Shown here: positions 50,806-60,003 of the stretch, one piece after another | Layout: each line of letters begins with the position of its first letter | Position numbering within the stretch: position 1 is the first letter of the stretch | Assembly: GCA_031263015.1 (NCBI GenBank) | Contig: JAISGN010000002.1 | Coordinates: forward strand, 1-64,000 | From: Bacteroidales bacterium | Lineage (GTDB): Bacteria; Bacteroidota; Bacteroidia; Bacteroidales; P3 | Length of the DNA stretch: 64,000 nt | Direction: 5' to 3' | Translations under genes and position numbers: made by a program | The notes under the pieces: generated by a model | What the model was told of the DNA's origin: nothing | The model's database searches: none | What the model saw: the letters and a program-made list of their open reading frames with translations, nothing else

Positions 50806-52569
50806 TTATTTCAACGGAAGATTATATTTGCGGAATATTGTCTTTGCCCACGAGCGGTTTTCGGGCTTATACCAGAAGAAAATGCGGTTTTGTTCCTGCT
50901 TTTCCTGCTTTGAATGCACACAAAACATCTTTTCCATTGTTTGAGGATTGAATCCGGTGTAATACATCTCGGTTGCAATTGTCATAGGCGTGGGAGTAAA
51001 ATCCTGAACCTGCTCAAGACGATAGCCAAGTGATGCCGTGCGCTGTGCAAGCAAAGCCATATCTTTCAGAGAGCAAGCAGGGTGAGAACTAATGAAGTAA
51101 GGAATGAGTTGCTGCTTCATTCCGAAACGTTTATTGAGCATATCAAAACGATGCTTTAAGGCAATGAATTTGTCAAACGAAGGCTTACGCATTGCTTTTA
51201 AGACATTATCTTCCGTATGCTCGGGAGCAACTTTCAGTCTGCCGCTTACGTGATAGCGAAAGAGGGTATCAAAGTAGCGGTTGTCGGTAAAAATGTCGTA
51301 TCTTATGCCACTGCCGATAAAAACCTTCTTTATGTAAGGCAGAGACCTCACTTTGGCGTAAAGAGACAGCAAAGGCTCGTGATTATTGTCAAGATTGCTG
51401 CAAATGGAAGGATGTATGCAGGAAGGCTTTCGGCACTTTCGGCACAACGTTTTGTCCTTTCCGCCCATCAGATACATATTTGCCGATGGTCCTCCAAGGT
51501 CTGTGAGATATCCTTTGAAGTCCGGCATTTGTGAAATAGCCTTTATCTCTTTGAGGATTGAGGTTTCGCTGCGGGAGATGATTGTTTTGCCCTGATGAAT
51601 GGCTATCGTGCAGAACGCACAGCCCCCAAAACAGCCGCGATGTATATTTACGGAATGTTTAATCATCTCAAAAGCGGGTATTTGTCCCCTTTTGTTGTAT
51701 TTAGGGTGCGGTCGGCGTTCATAAGGTAAGTCAAAACTGTTGTCTAAGTCCGTTGTGCCGAAATCATTGTCCGTTTGATTTATTACGATGTTGGTTTGCC
51801 CGTAGTTTTGTATTAAAATATTGCCTTGATATGAGTTTGCATTTCGCTCAATGATGCTCATAACTTCGGCTTGCTTGCTTTTGTCTTTCGTACATTGAAC
51901 AAAGGACGGCAGAAATGTGCAATTTGTGTTTGCGTTATAGTCATTCATACTGCTGTCATCTGCATTCACGACAAAGGCTGTTTGTTTCAGATTGCGGATT
52001 TGAGACATCGGCACTCCCCTATCAAGCAAGGCTGCAATATTCCTTATTATCTTTTCACCCATACCATAGACCAGCATATCGGCTTGGCTGCTTATGAGGA
52101 TGGAAGGAAACAATCTGTCCGCCCAATAGTCATAATGGGACGCTCTTCTGAGCGATGCTTCTATTCCTCCCAAGATTACGGGCGTTTGAGGGAAGAGTTG
52201 TTTTAATATTTTGCTATAAACATTAACTGCATAGTCGGGTCGGAAGCCTGATTTGCCGCCCGGTGTGTATGCATCATCGTTTCGCAAACGTTTAGCGGCG
52301 GTATAATGATTTACCATTGAGTCCATAGAGCCGCCGGTTACGCCAAAAAACAAGCGAGGCTTGCCAAACTTCTTAAAATCCCTCAAATCATCCTGCCAAT
52401 TCGGCTGAGGAAGAATTGCAACCCTCAATCCGTCTGCTTCCAATGTGCGTCCGATGACGGCAGAACCAAAAGACGGATGGTCAATGTAAGCATCGCCGCT
52501 GACAATCACAACATCCAATTCGCTCCAACCTCGTTTTGTTACCTCTTCTTTTGTTATGGGCAGAAACAT
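50806..52569 (-). CDS. ygiQ: YgiQ-family radical SAM protein
   Basis: The protein has the YgiQ pattern: VVIVSGDAYIDHPSFGSAVI, GKSGFRPDYAVNVY, ILGGIEASLRRASHYDYW, and the radical SAM cluster HRGCFGGCAFCTIAIHQGK (CX3CX2C). A second set of cysteines (CRKCRKPSCIHPSIC) may hold another metal. The family's reaction is not established. The frame extends to 52611, but I place the start at ATG 52569 (MFLPITKEEVTKRG, 587 residues). A TATGTTTG box at 52608-52601 would put transcription downstream of the longer start. Confidence 0.88.
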   Translation of the reverse strand: MFLPITKEEVTKRGWSELDVVIVSGDAYIDHPSFGSAVIGRTLEADGLRVAILPQPNWQDDLRDFKKFGKPRLFFGVTGGSMDSMVNHYTAAKRLRNDDAYTPGGKSGFRPDYAVNVYSKILKQLFPQTPVILGGIEASLRRASHYDYWADRLFPSILISSQADMLVYGMGEKIIRNIAALLDRGVPMSQIRNLKQTAFVVNADDSSMNDYNANTNCTFLPSFVQCTKDKSKQAEVMSIIERNANSYQGNILIQNYGQTNIVINQTDNDFGTTDLDNSFDLPYERRPHPKYNKRGQIPAFEMIKHSVNIHRGCFGGCAFCTIAIHQGKTIISRSETSILKEIKAISQMPDFKGYLTDLGGPSANMYLMGGKDKTLCRKCRKPSCIHPSICSNLDNNHEPLLSLYAKVRSLPYIKKVFIGSGIRYDIFTDNRYFDTLFRYHVSGRLKVAPEHTEDNVLKAMRKPSFDKFIALKHRFDMLNKRFGMKQQLIPYFISSHPACSLKDMALLAQRTASLGYRLEQVQDFTPTPMTIATEMYYTGFNPQTMEKMFCVHSKQEKQEQNRIFFWYKPENRSWAKTIFRKYNLPLK

Positions 52570-52718
52570 ATCCCGTTCTATATTATTTGGTTTATGTTTG
52601 CAAACATACAAAAACTATTTTATTAAGATAAAACATCGTTTTGATTCTTGCATATTGCTTTTCGCAACTCACACCTCAACAATGCTTAATCTCTTGCTTT
52701 ACAATGCTCTCACCAAAC

Positions 52719-52765
52719 GCCGTTTTAGTAAAATAAAATCAAGTAATATTTTACGCAAACAAGGT
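52719..52765. repeat. short dispersed 21-bp repeat
   Basis: CAAACGCCGTTTTAGTAAAA followed by TAAAATCAAGTAATATTTTA copies the two-word pattern (GCTGTTT word, then ATCAAGGAATATTTT word) seen at 7323 and 59840. The rest of 52570-52826 shows no gene. Confidence 0.65.
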
Positions 52766-52826
52766 TTGGCAAAAATCAATGCCTGATTCCCGTTTTTATT
52801 ATGTCAAAATGTCATAATAAGGCAGT

Positions 52827-52842
52827 TGGCACAAATATTGAA
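52827..52842 (+). promoter_or_regulatory. sigma-54-like promoter before htpG
   Basis: TGGCAC (52827-52832) and TTGAA (52838-52842) keep the exact GG-N10-GA spacing of the -24/-12 sigma-54 element; only the -12 C deviates. Two TGTCA words precede it at 52802-52815. No standard TAnnTTTG promoter precedes htpG. Confidence 0.45.
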
Positions 52843-52899
52843 AAGGCATTTGCGTACAATCAAGTAAAATAACAAACAAACAATAAATAAGAATATAAT

Positions 52900-54795
52900 A
52901 TGAAAGGACAGATTCAGGTAAAAACGGAAAACATATTTCCGATTATAAAGAAGTTTCTTTATTCCGATCACGAGATATTTTTGAGGGAAATAGTATCTAA
53001 CGCTGTTGATGCAACGATGAAATTGCGTACTCTCGCATCTCTTGGGCAGTATGACAAGGCTATCGGCGATGAAACAATAGATGTGGTGCTGGATAAGAAG
53101 AAACAAACGCTTTCTGTAATAGACAGAGGTATCGGTATGACGAAAGAGGAGGTTGAAAAGTACATTACCAATATTGCTCTTTCGGGTGCTGAGGAGTTTA
53201 TAGAGAAATTCAAGGGCAAGAACAAGGAAGAGGCTGCCGGATTGATAGGTCATTTCGGTTTGGGCTTCTTTTCATCGTTTATGGTTAGCGATAAAGTTGA
53301 AATAGACACGCTTTCATACAACGGAGATAAGGCAGTACATTGGCTTTGCGATGGTTCGGAGGAATATGACATTGAAGACGGCACATGGAACAAGAGAGGC
53401 ACAAAAATAACGATGCATATATCCAAAGAGAACAAAGAGTTCTTGGAAGAAGACAAGATATTGGATTTGTTAAAGAAGTATTGCCGCTTTATGCCTGTTG
53501 CTATACGTTTCGGAAAAGAGAAGATATGGGTAGATAGTGAGAAAAAGGACAAAGAAGGCAAGCCTGAGCGAGTTCAAAAAGAGCAAGACAGAATAATAAA
53601 TAACACAAAGCCGCTTTGGAAGCAAAAACCCGCCGACCTAAAAGAAGAAGACTATAAAGCATTTTACAGAGAACTTTATCCAATGAACTTTGATGAGCCG
53701 TTGTTTCATATTCATCTCAATGTGGATTATCCTTTTAATCTGACGGGAATTCTTTTCTTTCCGAAGATTCAAAAGAATATTGAACCGGTAAGAGACAAGA
53801 TTCAATTATACTGCAATCAGGTGTTCGTTACTGATTCTGTTGAGGGAATAGTACCTGATTATATGATGCTGTTAAGAGGTGTGATTGACAGCCCTGATAT
53901 TCCTCTTAACGTAAGTCGTTCTTATCTTCAATCGGACGGCAATGTCAAGAAAATATCTTCTCATATCGCTAAAAAGGTTGCTGATAAGCTTGAAGAGATA
54001 TCAAAGAATAATCACGACGAATTCAAACAAAAATTTGAGGATTTGAGGATATTTTTAGAATATGGTATGCTTTCGGATGACAAATTCTATGAAAAGATGG
54101 AAAAAATCTTTCTTTTCCGCAATCTGGATGACCAATATTTCACATTGGAAGACTACAAAAAGAAAATAGAACCTTTGCAAACCGACAAGGATAAAAGGCT
54201 TGTTGTGCTTTATGCTTCGCAACCGCAGGAGCAATACTCATATATTCAAGCTGCAAAGGACAAAGGATACGATATATTGATAATGGACGGAATTCTTGAC
54301 AACCATTTTATAAATATGTTGGAGCAAAAAGCCAATGTTCATTTCTCTCGTATTGACAGCGACGTGATTGATAAACTTATTCCGAAGGATGAGGTAATCC
54401 CAAGCAAGCTTTCAACGGAACAAACCGACAAATTAAAAGCGTTGGTTGAAGCAATAGTTGATACGAAAACGCTTTCCGTGCAAACGGAGAGCCTTGAGGA
54501 GACGGCAAAACCAATGACTATTACACAAAATGAATATATGCGGCGTATGAAACAAATGTATGAGGTCGGCAATTCACCTATGGCCGGCTTGTATGGCAAT
54601 ATGCCCGATTCATATAATCTTGTTGTCAATTGCAATCATCCTCTCATTGTGAAGGCTCTTGATATGACGGACGCCGAAGCACAATCTAATGTGTTGTCTC
54701 AGTTAAAAGATTTGGCTATGTTGTCGCAAGGATTGCTTAAAGGCAAGGCTCTGGATGATTTTATTGAGCGTAGCGTAAGCATAATCAAAGAATAA
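52900..54795 (+). CDS. htpG: molecular chaperone HtpG (Hsp90 family)
   Basis: The 631-residue protein has the GHKL ATPase motifs: LREIVSNAVDATMKL (motif I Asn), VIDRGIGMTKEEVEKYI (motif II), and GHFGLGFFSSFMVSD (lid and Gly-rich). Later marks are RGVIDSPDIPLNVSRSYLQSD and, in the C-terminal part, an amphipathic PMTITQNEYMRRMKQM segment. It assists folding of client proteins under stress in the cytoplasm. The long untranslated region upstream and the unusual promoter suggest special control. Confidence 0.95.
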   Translation: MKGQIQVKTENIFPIIKKFLYSDHEIFLREIVSNAVDATMKLRTLASLGQYDKAIGDETIDVVLDKKKQTLSVIDRGIGMTKEEVEKYITNIALSGAEEFIEKFKGKNKEEAAGLIGHFGLGFFSSFMVSDKVEIDTLSYNGDKAVHWLCDGSEEYDIEDGTWNKRGTKITMHISKENKEFLEEDKILDLLKKYCRFMPVAIRFGKEKIWVDSEKKDKEGKPERVQKEQDRIINNTKPLWKQKPADLKEEDYKAFYRELYPMNFDEPLFHIHLNVDYPFNLTGILFFPKIQKNIEPVRDKIQLYCNQVFVTDSVEGIVPDYMMLLRGVIDSPDIPLNVSRSYLQSDGNVKKISSHIAKKVADKLEEISKNNHDEFKQKFEDLRIFLEYGMLSDDKFYEKMEKIFLFRNLDDQYFTLEDYKKKIEPLQTDKDKRLVVLYASQPQEQYSYIQAAKDKGYDILIMDGILDNHFINMLEQKANVHFSRIDSDVIDKLIPKDEVIPSKLSTEQTDKLKALVEAIVDTKTLSVQTESLEETAKPMTITQNEYMRRMKQMYEVGNSPMAGLYGNMPDSYNLVVNCNHPLIVKALDMTDAEAQSNVLSQLKDLAMLSQGLLKGKALDDFIERSVSIIKE

Positions 54796-54841
54796 TGCGG
54801 GCATTGCCCCAAAAGTTTCATAATAATTAAGTATAAATTTT

Positions 54842-54875
54842 AAGACATCTCATTTTTGTGGGATGTCTTCTTGTT
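54842..54875 (+). terminator. Rho-independent terminator of htpG
   Basis: AAGACATCTC pairs with GGGATGTCTT (one G/T pair), followed by CTTGTTTTAT. Confidence 0.75.
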
Positions 54876-54956
54876 TTATAAAAATATTCTTTGATATTAT
54901 TCCGTTTTTACTTGATTTGACGCTAACGAAACCGCATTTCAATTTAGGCAAAGAAA

Positions 54957-56933
54957 CTACTTTGCTATGTTATGCAGCTCTCGGCGGAGTATTCTCAAAC
55001 CTTCGGTCAGTAAATTTAACTCCTCAAGCAGCGATATCGTTTGTTCTTCGGAAGAAGCAGCCTTAATATCCGCCAATAACTTTGTTCGCCGCTGTTCAAG
55101 CTTGTGCCACTTCAAATACAACAGCGTTTGCTTAATATGAGAATCTACAATATCGGGATAAAATCTGTCAGGAATATTTATATTGTACTTTCCCTGCCAT
55201 TGAGAAGAAAGTTCGTATTTATCGGAATCAACCAATATGGCAGTCGTTTCTTTTCTTAAAGTTTCGTTTTCAGAAGAAGTGAAGATTTTTATGTCGGGTA
55301 ATGTGTTGTGATTGGCAATATATTCGTGGTAAATCTCAAATATTACCTGCCAAACAGGATTATCAAATTTTATTCCTTCGTTTATCAAATCCGAAACGAC
55401 GTATGCAGCGGTCATAAAGCGTTGTTGCTCTATCGTTCCTTGCTCATCAACTATTACATTCTGACGTGTGGTGGTGTTACTGTAATTCAACAGCAATTCT
55501 ATAATACTTCGTTCCTGCCAATCATCAGGATACGGCTCTTCTATGTCTTTTAATTTAGCGGAAGGTTCATTTTCCGTAAATGTATGCTCTTCCTGCTGTT
55601 GTTCTGTTTTGTATTGTTTGTATGAAGCGATGCGAAGAATTTTTACAAGCTCCTTTGCTAACATATCTTCTTTCATTTGCAGAATGGAAGAGCACTTTTG
55701 AATGTATGCAGCCCTCTCAATAGTATCCGGAATCTTGCTTATAGACACTAATATCTCCTTTACCAAAGCCGCTTTCTTTATAGGGTCATCCTGAGCGTCT
55801 GCAAGAAGAAGATCTGTTTTGAAGATGATGAAATCATGTGCCTGTTCTTTAATATATTGTTGGAATTCGTCCTGGGTATGCTTGCGAGCAAACGAATCAG
55901 GGTCGTCATTATCGGGGAAAAGTACTATTTTAACTTTTAAACCCTGTGAAAGGAACATATCAATGGCACGAAAAGCCGCATGAATACCCGCTGCATCCCC
56001 GTCATAGAGAACAGTAACGTTGTTAGTATAGCGTTTTAATAATCTGATTTGTTCTTCCGTTAAAGCCGTTCCGCTGGTTGCCACCACGTTTTTGACACCT
56101 TGCTGACTCATCATCACGGCATCCATATTTCCTTCCACCAAATAGCAGAGGTCTTCTTTGGCTATATGACTTTTAGCCAAAGAAAGACCGAAGAGAACCT
56201 TGCCTTTGGAATAAACAATGCTTTCAGGGCTATTGACATACTTTGCTTTGGTTTTGTCGGAAGTAAGCACTCTGCCGGTAAAACCAAGAGGACGACCACT
56301 AACAGAATAAATAGGGAATATTACCCTGCCTCTAAATCGGTCATAATGCTTTTTCGTATCTTCCTTCTCAATAGTCAGTCCTGCCTTCACAAGACTCTCC
56401 GTAGTATAACCCTGTTTAATTGCATTATCCGTAAAGTCCGTCCAACTGTCCTTGCAATATCCAAGTCCCCAAAGCCTGATTGTCTCCTCCGTAAGCTCTC
56501 TTTCCTTGAAATAACTAAGACCTATGCTTCTTCCTTCCTCATCATTGAAAAGCAAATCAGCAAAATATTTTTGTGCAAATTCATTTACATGAAATATTGC
56601 GTCTCTTTCGTTCTGTAAAGCCAACGTTTCGGCTGATGCTTGCTCTTCTTCTATCTGTATTCCGTAACGATTAGCCAACCAACGCAAGGCTTCGGGATAG
56701 GAATAATGCTCATGCTTCATTAAAAACCTTACCGCATCTCCTCCTTCGCCACAGCCGAAACATTTGAAGATACCTCGTGCAGTATTAACATTGAAAGACG
56801 GCGTTTTTTCATTATGAAACGGACATAAACCAATATAATTTACTCCTCGTTTGCGGAGTCGTACAAATTGACCTATGACATCTACTATATTTGTAGCGTC
56901 GTAAATTTTGGTTATATCTCCTTGCTTTATCAT
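54957..56933 (-). CDS. dnaG: DNA primase
   Basis: The 658-residue protein has the zinc-ribbon CPFHNEKTPSFNVN with FKCFGCGEGGDAVRF. The RNA polymerase core follows (GRVIFPIYSVSGRPLGFTGR), then the Toprim residues: YLVEGNMDAVMMSQQG and VTVLYDGDAAGIHAAFRAID. The C-terminal third, expected to bind the helicase, is divergent. It makes RNA primers at the replication fork. It lies 32 nt after fabG on the same strand. Confidence 0.96.
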   Translation of the reverse strand: MIKQGDITKIYDATNIVDVIGQFVRLRKRGVNYIGLCPFHNEKTPSFNVNTARGIFKCFGCGEGGDAVRFLMKHEHYSYPEALRWLANRYGIQIEEEQASAETLALQNERDAIFHVNEFAQKYFADLLFNDEEGRSIGLSYFKERELTEETIRLWGLGYCKDSWTDFTDNAIKQGYTTESLVKAGLTIEKEDTKKHYDRFRGRVIFPIYSVSGRPLGFTGRVLTSDKTKAKYVNSPESIVYSKGKVLFGLSLAKSHIAKEDLCYLVEGNMDAVMMSQQGVKNVVATSGTALTEEQIRLLKRYTNNVTVLYDGDAAGIHAAFRAIDMFLSQGLKVKIVLFPDNDDPDSFARKHTQDEFQQYIKEQAHDFIIFKTDLLLADAQDDPIKKAALVKEILVSISKIPDTIERAAYIQKCSSILQMKEDMLAKELVKILRIASYKQYKTEQQQEEHTFTENEPSAKLKDIEEPYPDDWQERSIIELLLNYSNTTTRQNVIVDEQGTIEQQRFMTAAYVVSDLINEGIKFDNPVWQVIFEIYHEYIANHNTLPDIKIFTSSENETLRKETTAILVDSDKYELSSQWQGKYNINIPDRFYPDIVDSHIKQTLLYLKWHKLEQRRTKLLADIKAASSEEQTISLLEELNLLTEGLRILRRELHNIAK

Positions 56934-56964
56934 TTTTTAATAAAGAAACGCCAAAATGCGGTTC

Positions 56965-57690
56965 CTACACCGTCATTCCGCCATCTACAGAAAGCGTATG
57001 CCCGTTAATGTAAGAGGCTTCTTCACTTGCAAGAAAACAATAGGCGTTTGCTATTTCTTCAGGCTTACCCAAACGAGCCAAAGGCACTTTGGCTTTCATT
57101 GAATCAATAACATTTTCAGGCATCTTTGCGACCATTTCAGTTGCAATAAAGCCCGGTGCCACACAATTAACAGTTACACCCTTTTTTCCCAACTCTCTGG
57201 CAAGTGTTTTAGTCATTCCGATAAGTCCGGCTTTGGTTGCAACGTAATTAGTCTGCCCAAAATTGCCATAAAGTCCCACAACAGAAGAAGCATTCACTAT
57301 TCTACCATAGCCATTGGCTACCATATATTCGCTAACTGCCTTAACACAATAGAAAACCCCTGTAAGATTAACATCAATCACCTGTTGCCATTGCTCAATG
57401 GTCATTTTCTTTAATGTAGCATCACGAGTTATTCCGGCGTTGTTAATCAAGATATCAATACGTCCGTATTTCTCGGCAACAATCTTTGCTGCTGCTTCCA
57501 CCTCATCAAACTTGGCGGTATTAACCTTTTGAAACATTGCTCCCAATTGAGAAGCCAATGCATTACCACGTGCTTCGTCCAAATCCCAAAGCACAACGGT
57601 TGCGCCTTCTTTTGCAAATTTAACAGCCGTTGCAGCACCTATTCCAGCCGAACCTCCTGTTATGATAGCAATTTTATTTTCCAATCTCAT
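56965..57690 (-). CDS. fabG: 3-oxoacyl-[acyl-carrier-protein] reductase
   Basis: The 241-residue short-chain dehydrogenase has the NADP motif ITGGSAGIGAATAVKFAKEG, LINNAGITRDATLKKM (typical of FabG), and the catalytic Ser-Tyr-Lys in RIVNASSVVGLYGNFGQTNY followed by VATKAGLIGM. The end YINGHTLSVDGGMTV is also typical. It reduces 3-oxoacyl-ACP in fatty acid elongation. A -7 box TAACTTTG lies at 57749-57742 on the minus strand. Confidence 0.9.
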   Translation of the reverse strand: MRLENKIAIITGGSAGIGAATAVKFAKEGATVVLWDLDEARGNALASQLGAMFQKVNTAKFDEVEAAAKIVAEKYGRIDILINNAGITRDATLKKMTIEQWQQVIDVNLTGVFYCVKAVSEYMVANGYGRIVNASSVVGLYGNFGQTNYVATKAGLIGMTKTLARELGKKGVTVNCVAPGFIATEMVAKMPENVIDSMKAKVPLARLGKPEEIANAYCFLASEEASYINGHTLSVDGGMTV

Positions 57691-57772
57691 ATTTTGTCTA
57701 TTTAGATTTATGTTATTAAGTCAGTTAATCTTTATGGTTTGCAAAGTTACGATATTTTCGGATTATACCTTA

Positions 57773-58528
57773 TTATATTGAGTGCGGAATACAAAAAACC
57801 AAGAACATAACGGCAAAAGACACCATTGCAACATAACGAAAGAAAGGTTTCTTACCGAAAGGCAAAGCAAGCAACAGGGCAATCAAAGCAATAAGAGTTT
57901 TATTGTCAGTAACATCACTGCCGAACGGGAAACCACTCCAATAAACCCCGAAAGCATATTTTTGAACCAATGCTCCAAAGAGAAATCCTCCGCCAACGAG
58001 GGTATAAATAGTTAAAAGCAAATATTTTTTCACCTTTTCGCTCTTCGCAAACGCCATTATAAAACCATAAGAAGCAAACAACATTGAGGCAAACATTAGC
58101 AAAATATGAACAATCAAAAGCAATGACGGCACGGAATCCTTATAACGCAAAACCAATGGCTGGTCTTCAAAAAGCGAAGAGTCGTTTATCACAATGTAAT
58201 ACTCAATCTTTTGCAATGCTTTCAAGGATGGCAGGGTCGTTACCATTGTTCCGTCCGATGAATGCTCAAAAACCAATGCCGAATAGTCGGAAAATGTGCC
58301 GTAAAGCCTGTAATACATTGTCGCAACGGCGGAAGAATCATTTATTTTAAGCCTTACAATTCTGTCATCTGTTGTTATAGAACGCGGAAACTTCAAATGA
58401 TACTGCTGTTCATTGATACTAACAACCGCTTTTTTAGGATTGGTGGGACCGGAGGCTCTTTGATAAACACTCGCACCAAGAGTTATCACAACCGCTAAAA
58501 GCCAAAATAAAATATTTCGGTATTTCAT
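57773..58528 (-). CDS. membrane protein of unknown function
   Basis: The 251-residue protein has a signal or anchor helix (ILFWLLAVVITLGASVYQRA), a soluble extracytoplasmic part of about 100 residues with beta pattern (DDRIVRLKINDSSAVATMYY), and then four helices (LLIVHILLMFASMLFASYGF and following). I recognise no named family. It starts one base after the stop of the M28 peptidase gene and is certainly co-transcribed with it. Confidence 0.75.
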   Translation of the reverse strand: MKYRNILFWLLAVVITLGASVYQRASGPTNPKKAVVSINEQQYHLKFPRSITTDDRIVRLKINDSSAVATMYYRLYGTFSDYSALVFEHSSDGTMVTTLPSLKALQKIEYYIVINDSSLFEDQPLVLRYKDSVPSLLLIVHILLMFASMLFASYGFIMAFAKSEKVKKYLLLTIYTLVGGGFLFGALVQKYAFGVYWSGFPFGSDVTDNKTLIALIALLLALPFGKKPFFRYVAMVSFAVMFLVFCIPHSI

Positions 58529-58529
58529 A

Positions 58530-59717
58530 TTAGAATTCTGTATTTAGGATTATCTTTTCGTTGTTTCTGATGACTGTAATCTTCGTTTGGTCGCCCTTTT
58601 TGAAAGCAGAAAGAGCGTCCATATACTGATACAAATCTTTAATGTCTTGATTCCCTATGGCAATGATAAGGTCGCCGACTTTGATACCTGCTTTCTCTGC
58701 TGCCTTACCCTTTGATACCGCCTGCACCTTAACTCCTGCCGTTGTACCTGTATGATCCGGCATAATGCCAAGCGATATCCTCATTTTAGAGACCGTTCTC
58801 TCCGGATCCTTTGTTTGTTGGAATGTCAGATTGTTTGCTCTGTCGGCAATATTGCTTGCCAATGCAAAAGCGAAATCTGATATCGTTTCCATTCCTTCAT
58901 AGTCTATGTATTCCGGTTTATCGTTATGTGTGTGGTAAGTGCTGTCTGCCGATGTGTAAATAAAGAAAACGGGGATGCTTTTCGCATAAAAAGATGCATG
59001 ATCGGAAGGTCCCATACCGGAAGGTGAGAATTGAATTTTCAGATTGTACATTTGTGCAAATTGATTGACTATCTGCTCGGCTTCCGATGAAGTTTGCGAG
59101 CCGCCAACGTTGAGATGACCGCCGTGAAGTTTGCCAACCATATCAAAATTGAGCATTGCAGTGATTTTAACCTTTGCAGGAAGATGCTCAACAAAGAATT
59201 GCGAGCCGACAAGCCCCATTTCCTCTGCCGAAAAAGCAACAAAAATCACACTTCTCTTGCTTGGGTGCTTTGCAAACCTCTTTGCCGTCTCCAGCATCAT
59301 AGCAACGCCGGAAGCATTGTCGTCCGCACCAAAATAAATGCCCATAGTGTCCGTTGAACGTCCGTAAATATTTTTGCCTTTGCCCAAATGGTCAAAATGA
59401 GAGCCGATAACAATATATTCATCCCTTAATAGCGGGTCGCTACCCTTGCAAACGGCGACCACATTTGCCGAAAAAACAGAATCCTTACCTGCCTTGCTCA
59501 GCCTCACATCCTGAAAAAAATCCTTAAAGAGCGGTTTCAATCCGATATCCTTAAACGTTTTCGCAATATATTCCCTTGCCAACGTGTCGCCTCTTGTGTT
59601 CATCAATCTGCCTTCGCATTTCTCCGATGCCAAATAATAAACGCTTGACTTCATTGTTTGAGACATCAGACAAAACGTTGAACATAACGCTATTACAACA
59701 ACGATAATCTTCTTCAT
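58530..59717 (-). CDS. secreted M28-family metallopeptidase with PDZ domain
   Basis: The 395-residue protein has a signal peptide (ending near LMSQ). The M28 catalytic domain follows: VIGSHFDHLG (first zinc ligands), FGADDNASGVAMML (bridging Asp), FVAFSAEEMGLVGSQFF (catalytic Glu pair), LNFDMVG and PSDHASFYAKSIPVFFIY (late His). A PDZ domain covers about residues 310-392 (AEKAGIKVGDLIIAIGNQDI). It is probably an aminopeptidase in the periplasm or outside. A TATCTTTG box lies at 59765-59758 on the minus strand, about 40 nt before the start. Confidence 0.92.
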   Translation of the reverse strand: MKKIIVVVIALCSTFCLMSQTMKSSVYYLASEKCEGRLMNTRGDTLAREYIAKTFKDIGLKPLFKDFFQDVRLSKAGKDSVFSANVVAVCKGSDPLLRDEYIVIGSHFDHLGKGKNIYGRSTDTMGIYFGADDNASGVAMMLETAKRFAKHPSKRSVIFVAFSAEEMGLVGSQFFVEHLPAKVKITAMLNFDMVGKLHGGHLNVGGSQTSSEAEQIVNQFAQMYNLKIQFSPSGMGPSDHASFYAKSIPVFFIYTSADSTYHTHNDKPEYIDYEGMETISDFAFALASNIADRANNLTFQQTKDPERTVSKMRISLGIMPDHTGTTAGVKVQAVSKGKAAEKAGIKVGDLIIAIGNQDIKDLYQYMDALSAFKKGDQTKITVIRNNEKIILNTEF

Positions 59718-59800
59718 TATTTATAAAAAATTTGTAATCCCCTGTTTTATCCGCCTGCAAAGATAAATAAAATCCGATAAAGAAAGTATCATTTATCCCA

Positions 59801-59930
59801 AACGCTGTATGTCCGTGTCGGACTGACATTATGTTCCAGCCAAACGCTGTTTCATTAAAATGAAATCAAGGAATATTTTCACCAAAGGCTGTTTCATTTT
59901 TACCAAACAGCCTTTGGTGAAAACGTTGAG
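59801..59930. repeat. dispersed 21-bp repeat array with inverted head motif
   Basis: The head GTGTCGGACTGACATTAT (59815-59832) is the inverse of those at 46632 and 50752. Five or so 21-bp units follow, beginning CAAACGCTGTTT, GAAATCAAGG, CAAAGGCTGTTT and CAAACAGCCTTT. The last two face each other as a hairpin. It fills the gap between uvrA and the M28 gene. Confidence 0.88.
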
Positions 59931-60003
59931 CCATAACGCTGTTACGACTCTTTATTATCTGAATTTATGGTAGTATTCCGATATGATTAAGCGGCGAAAC
60001 AGA

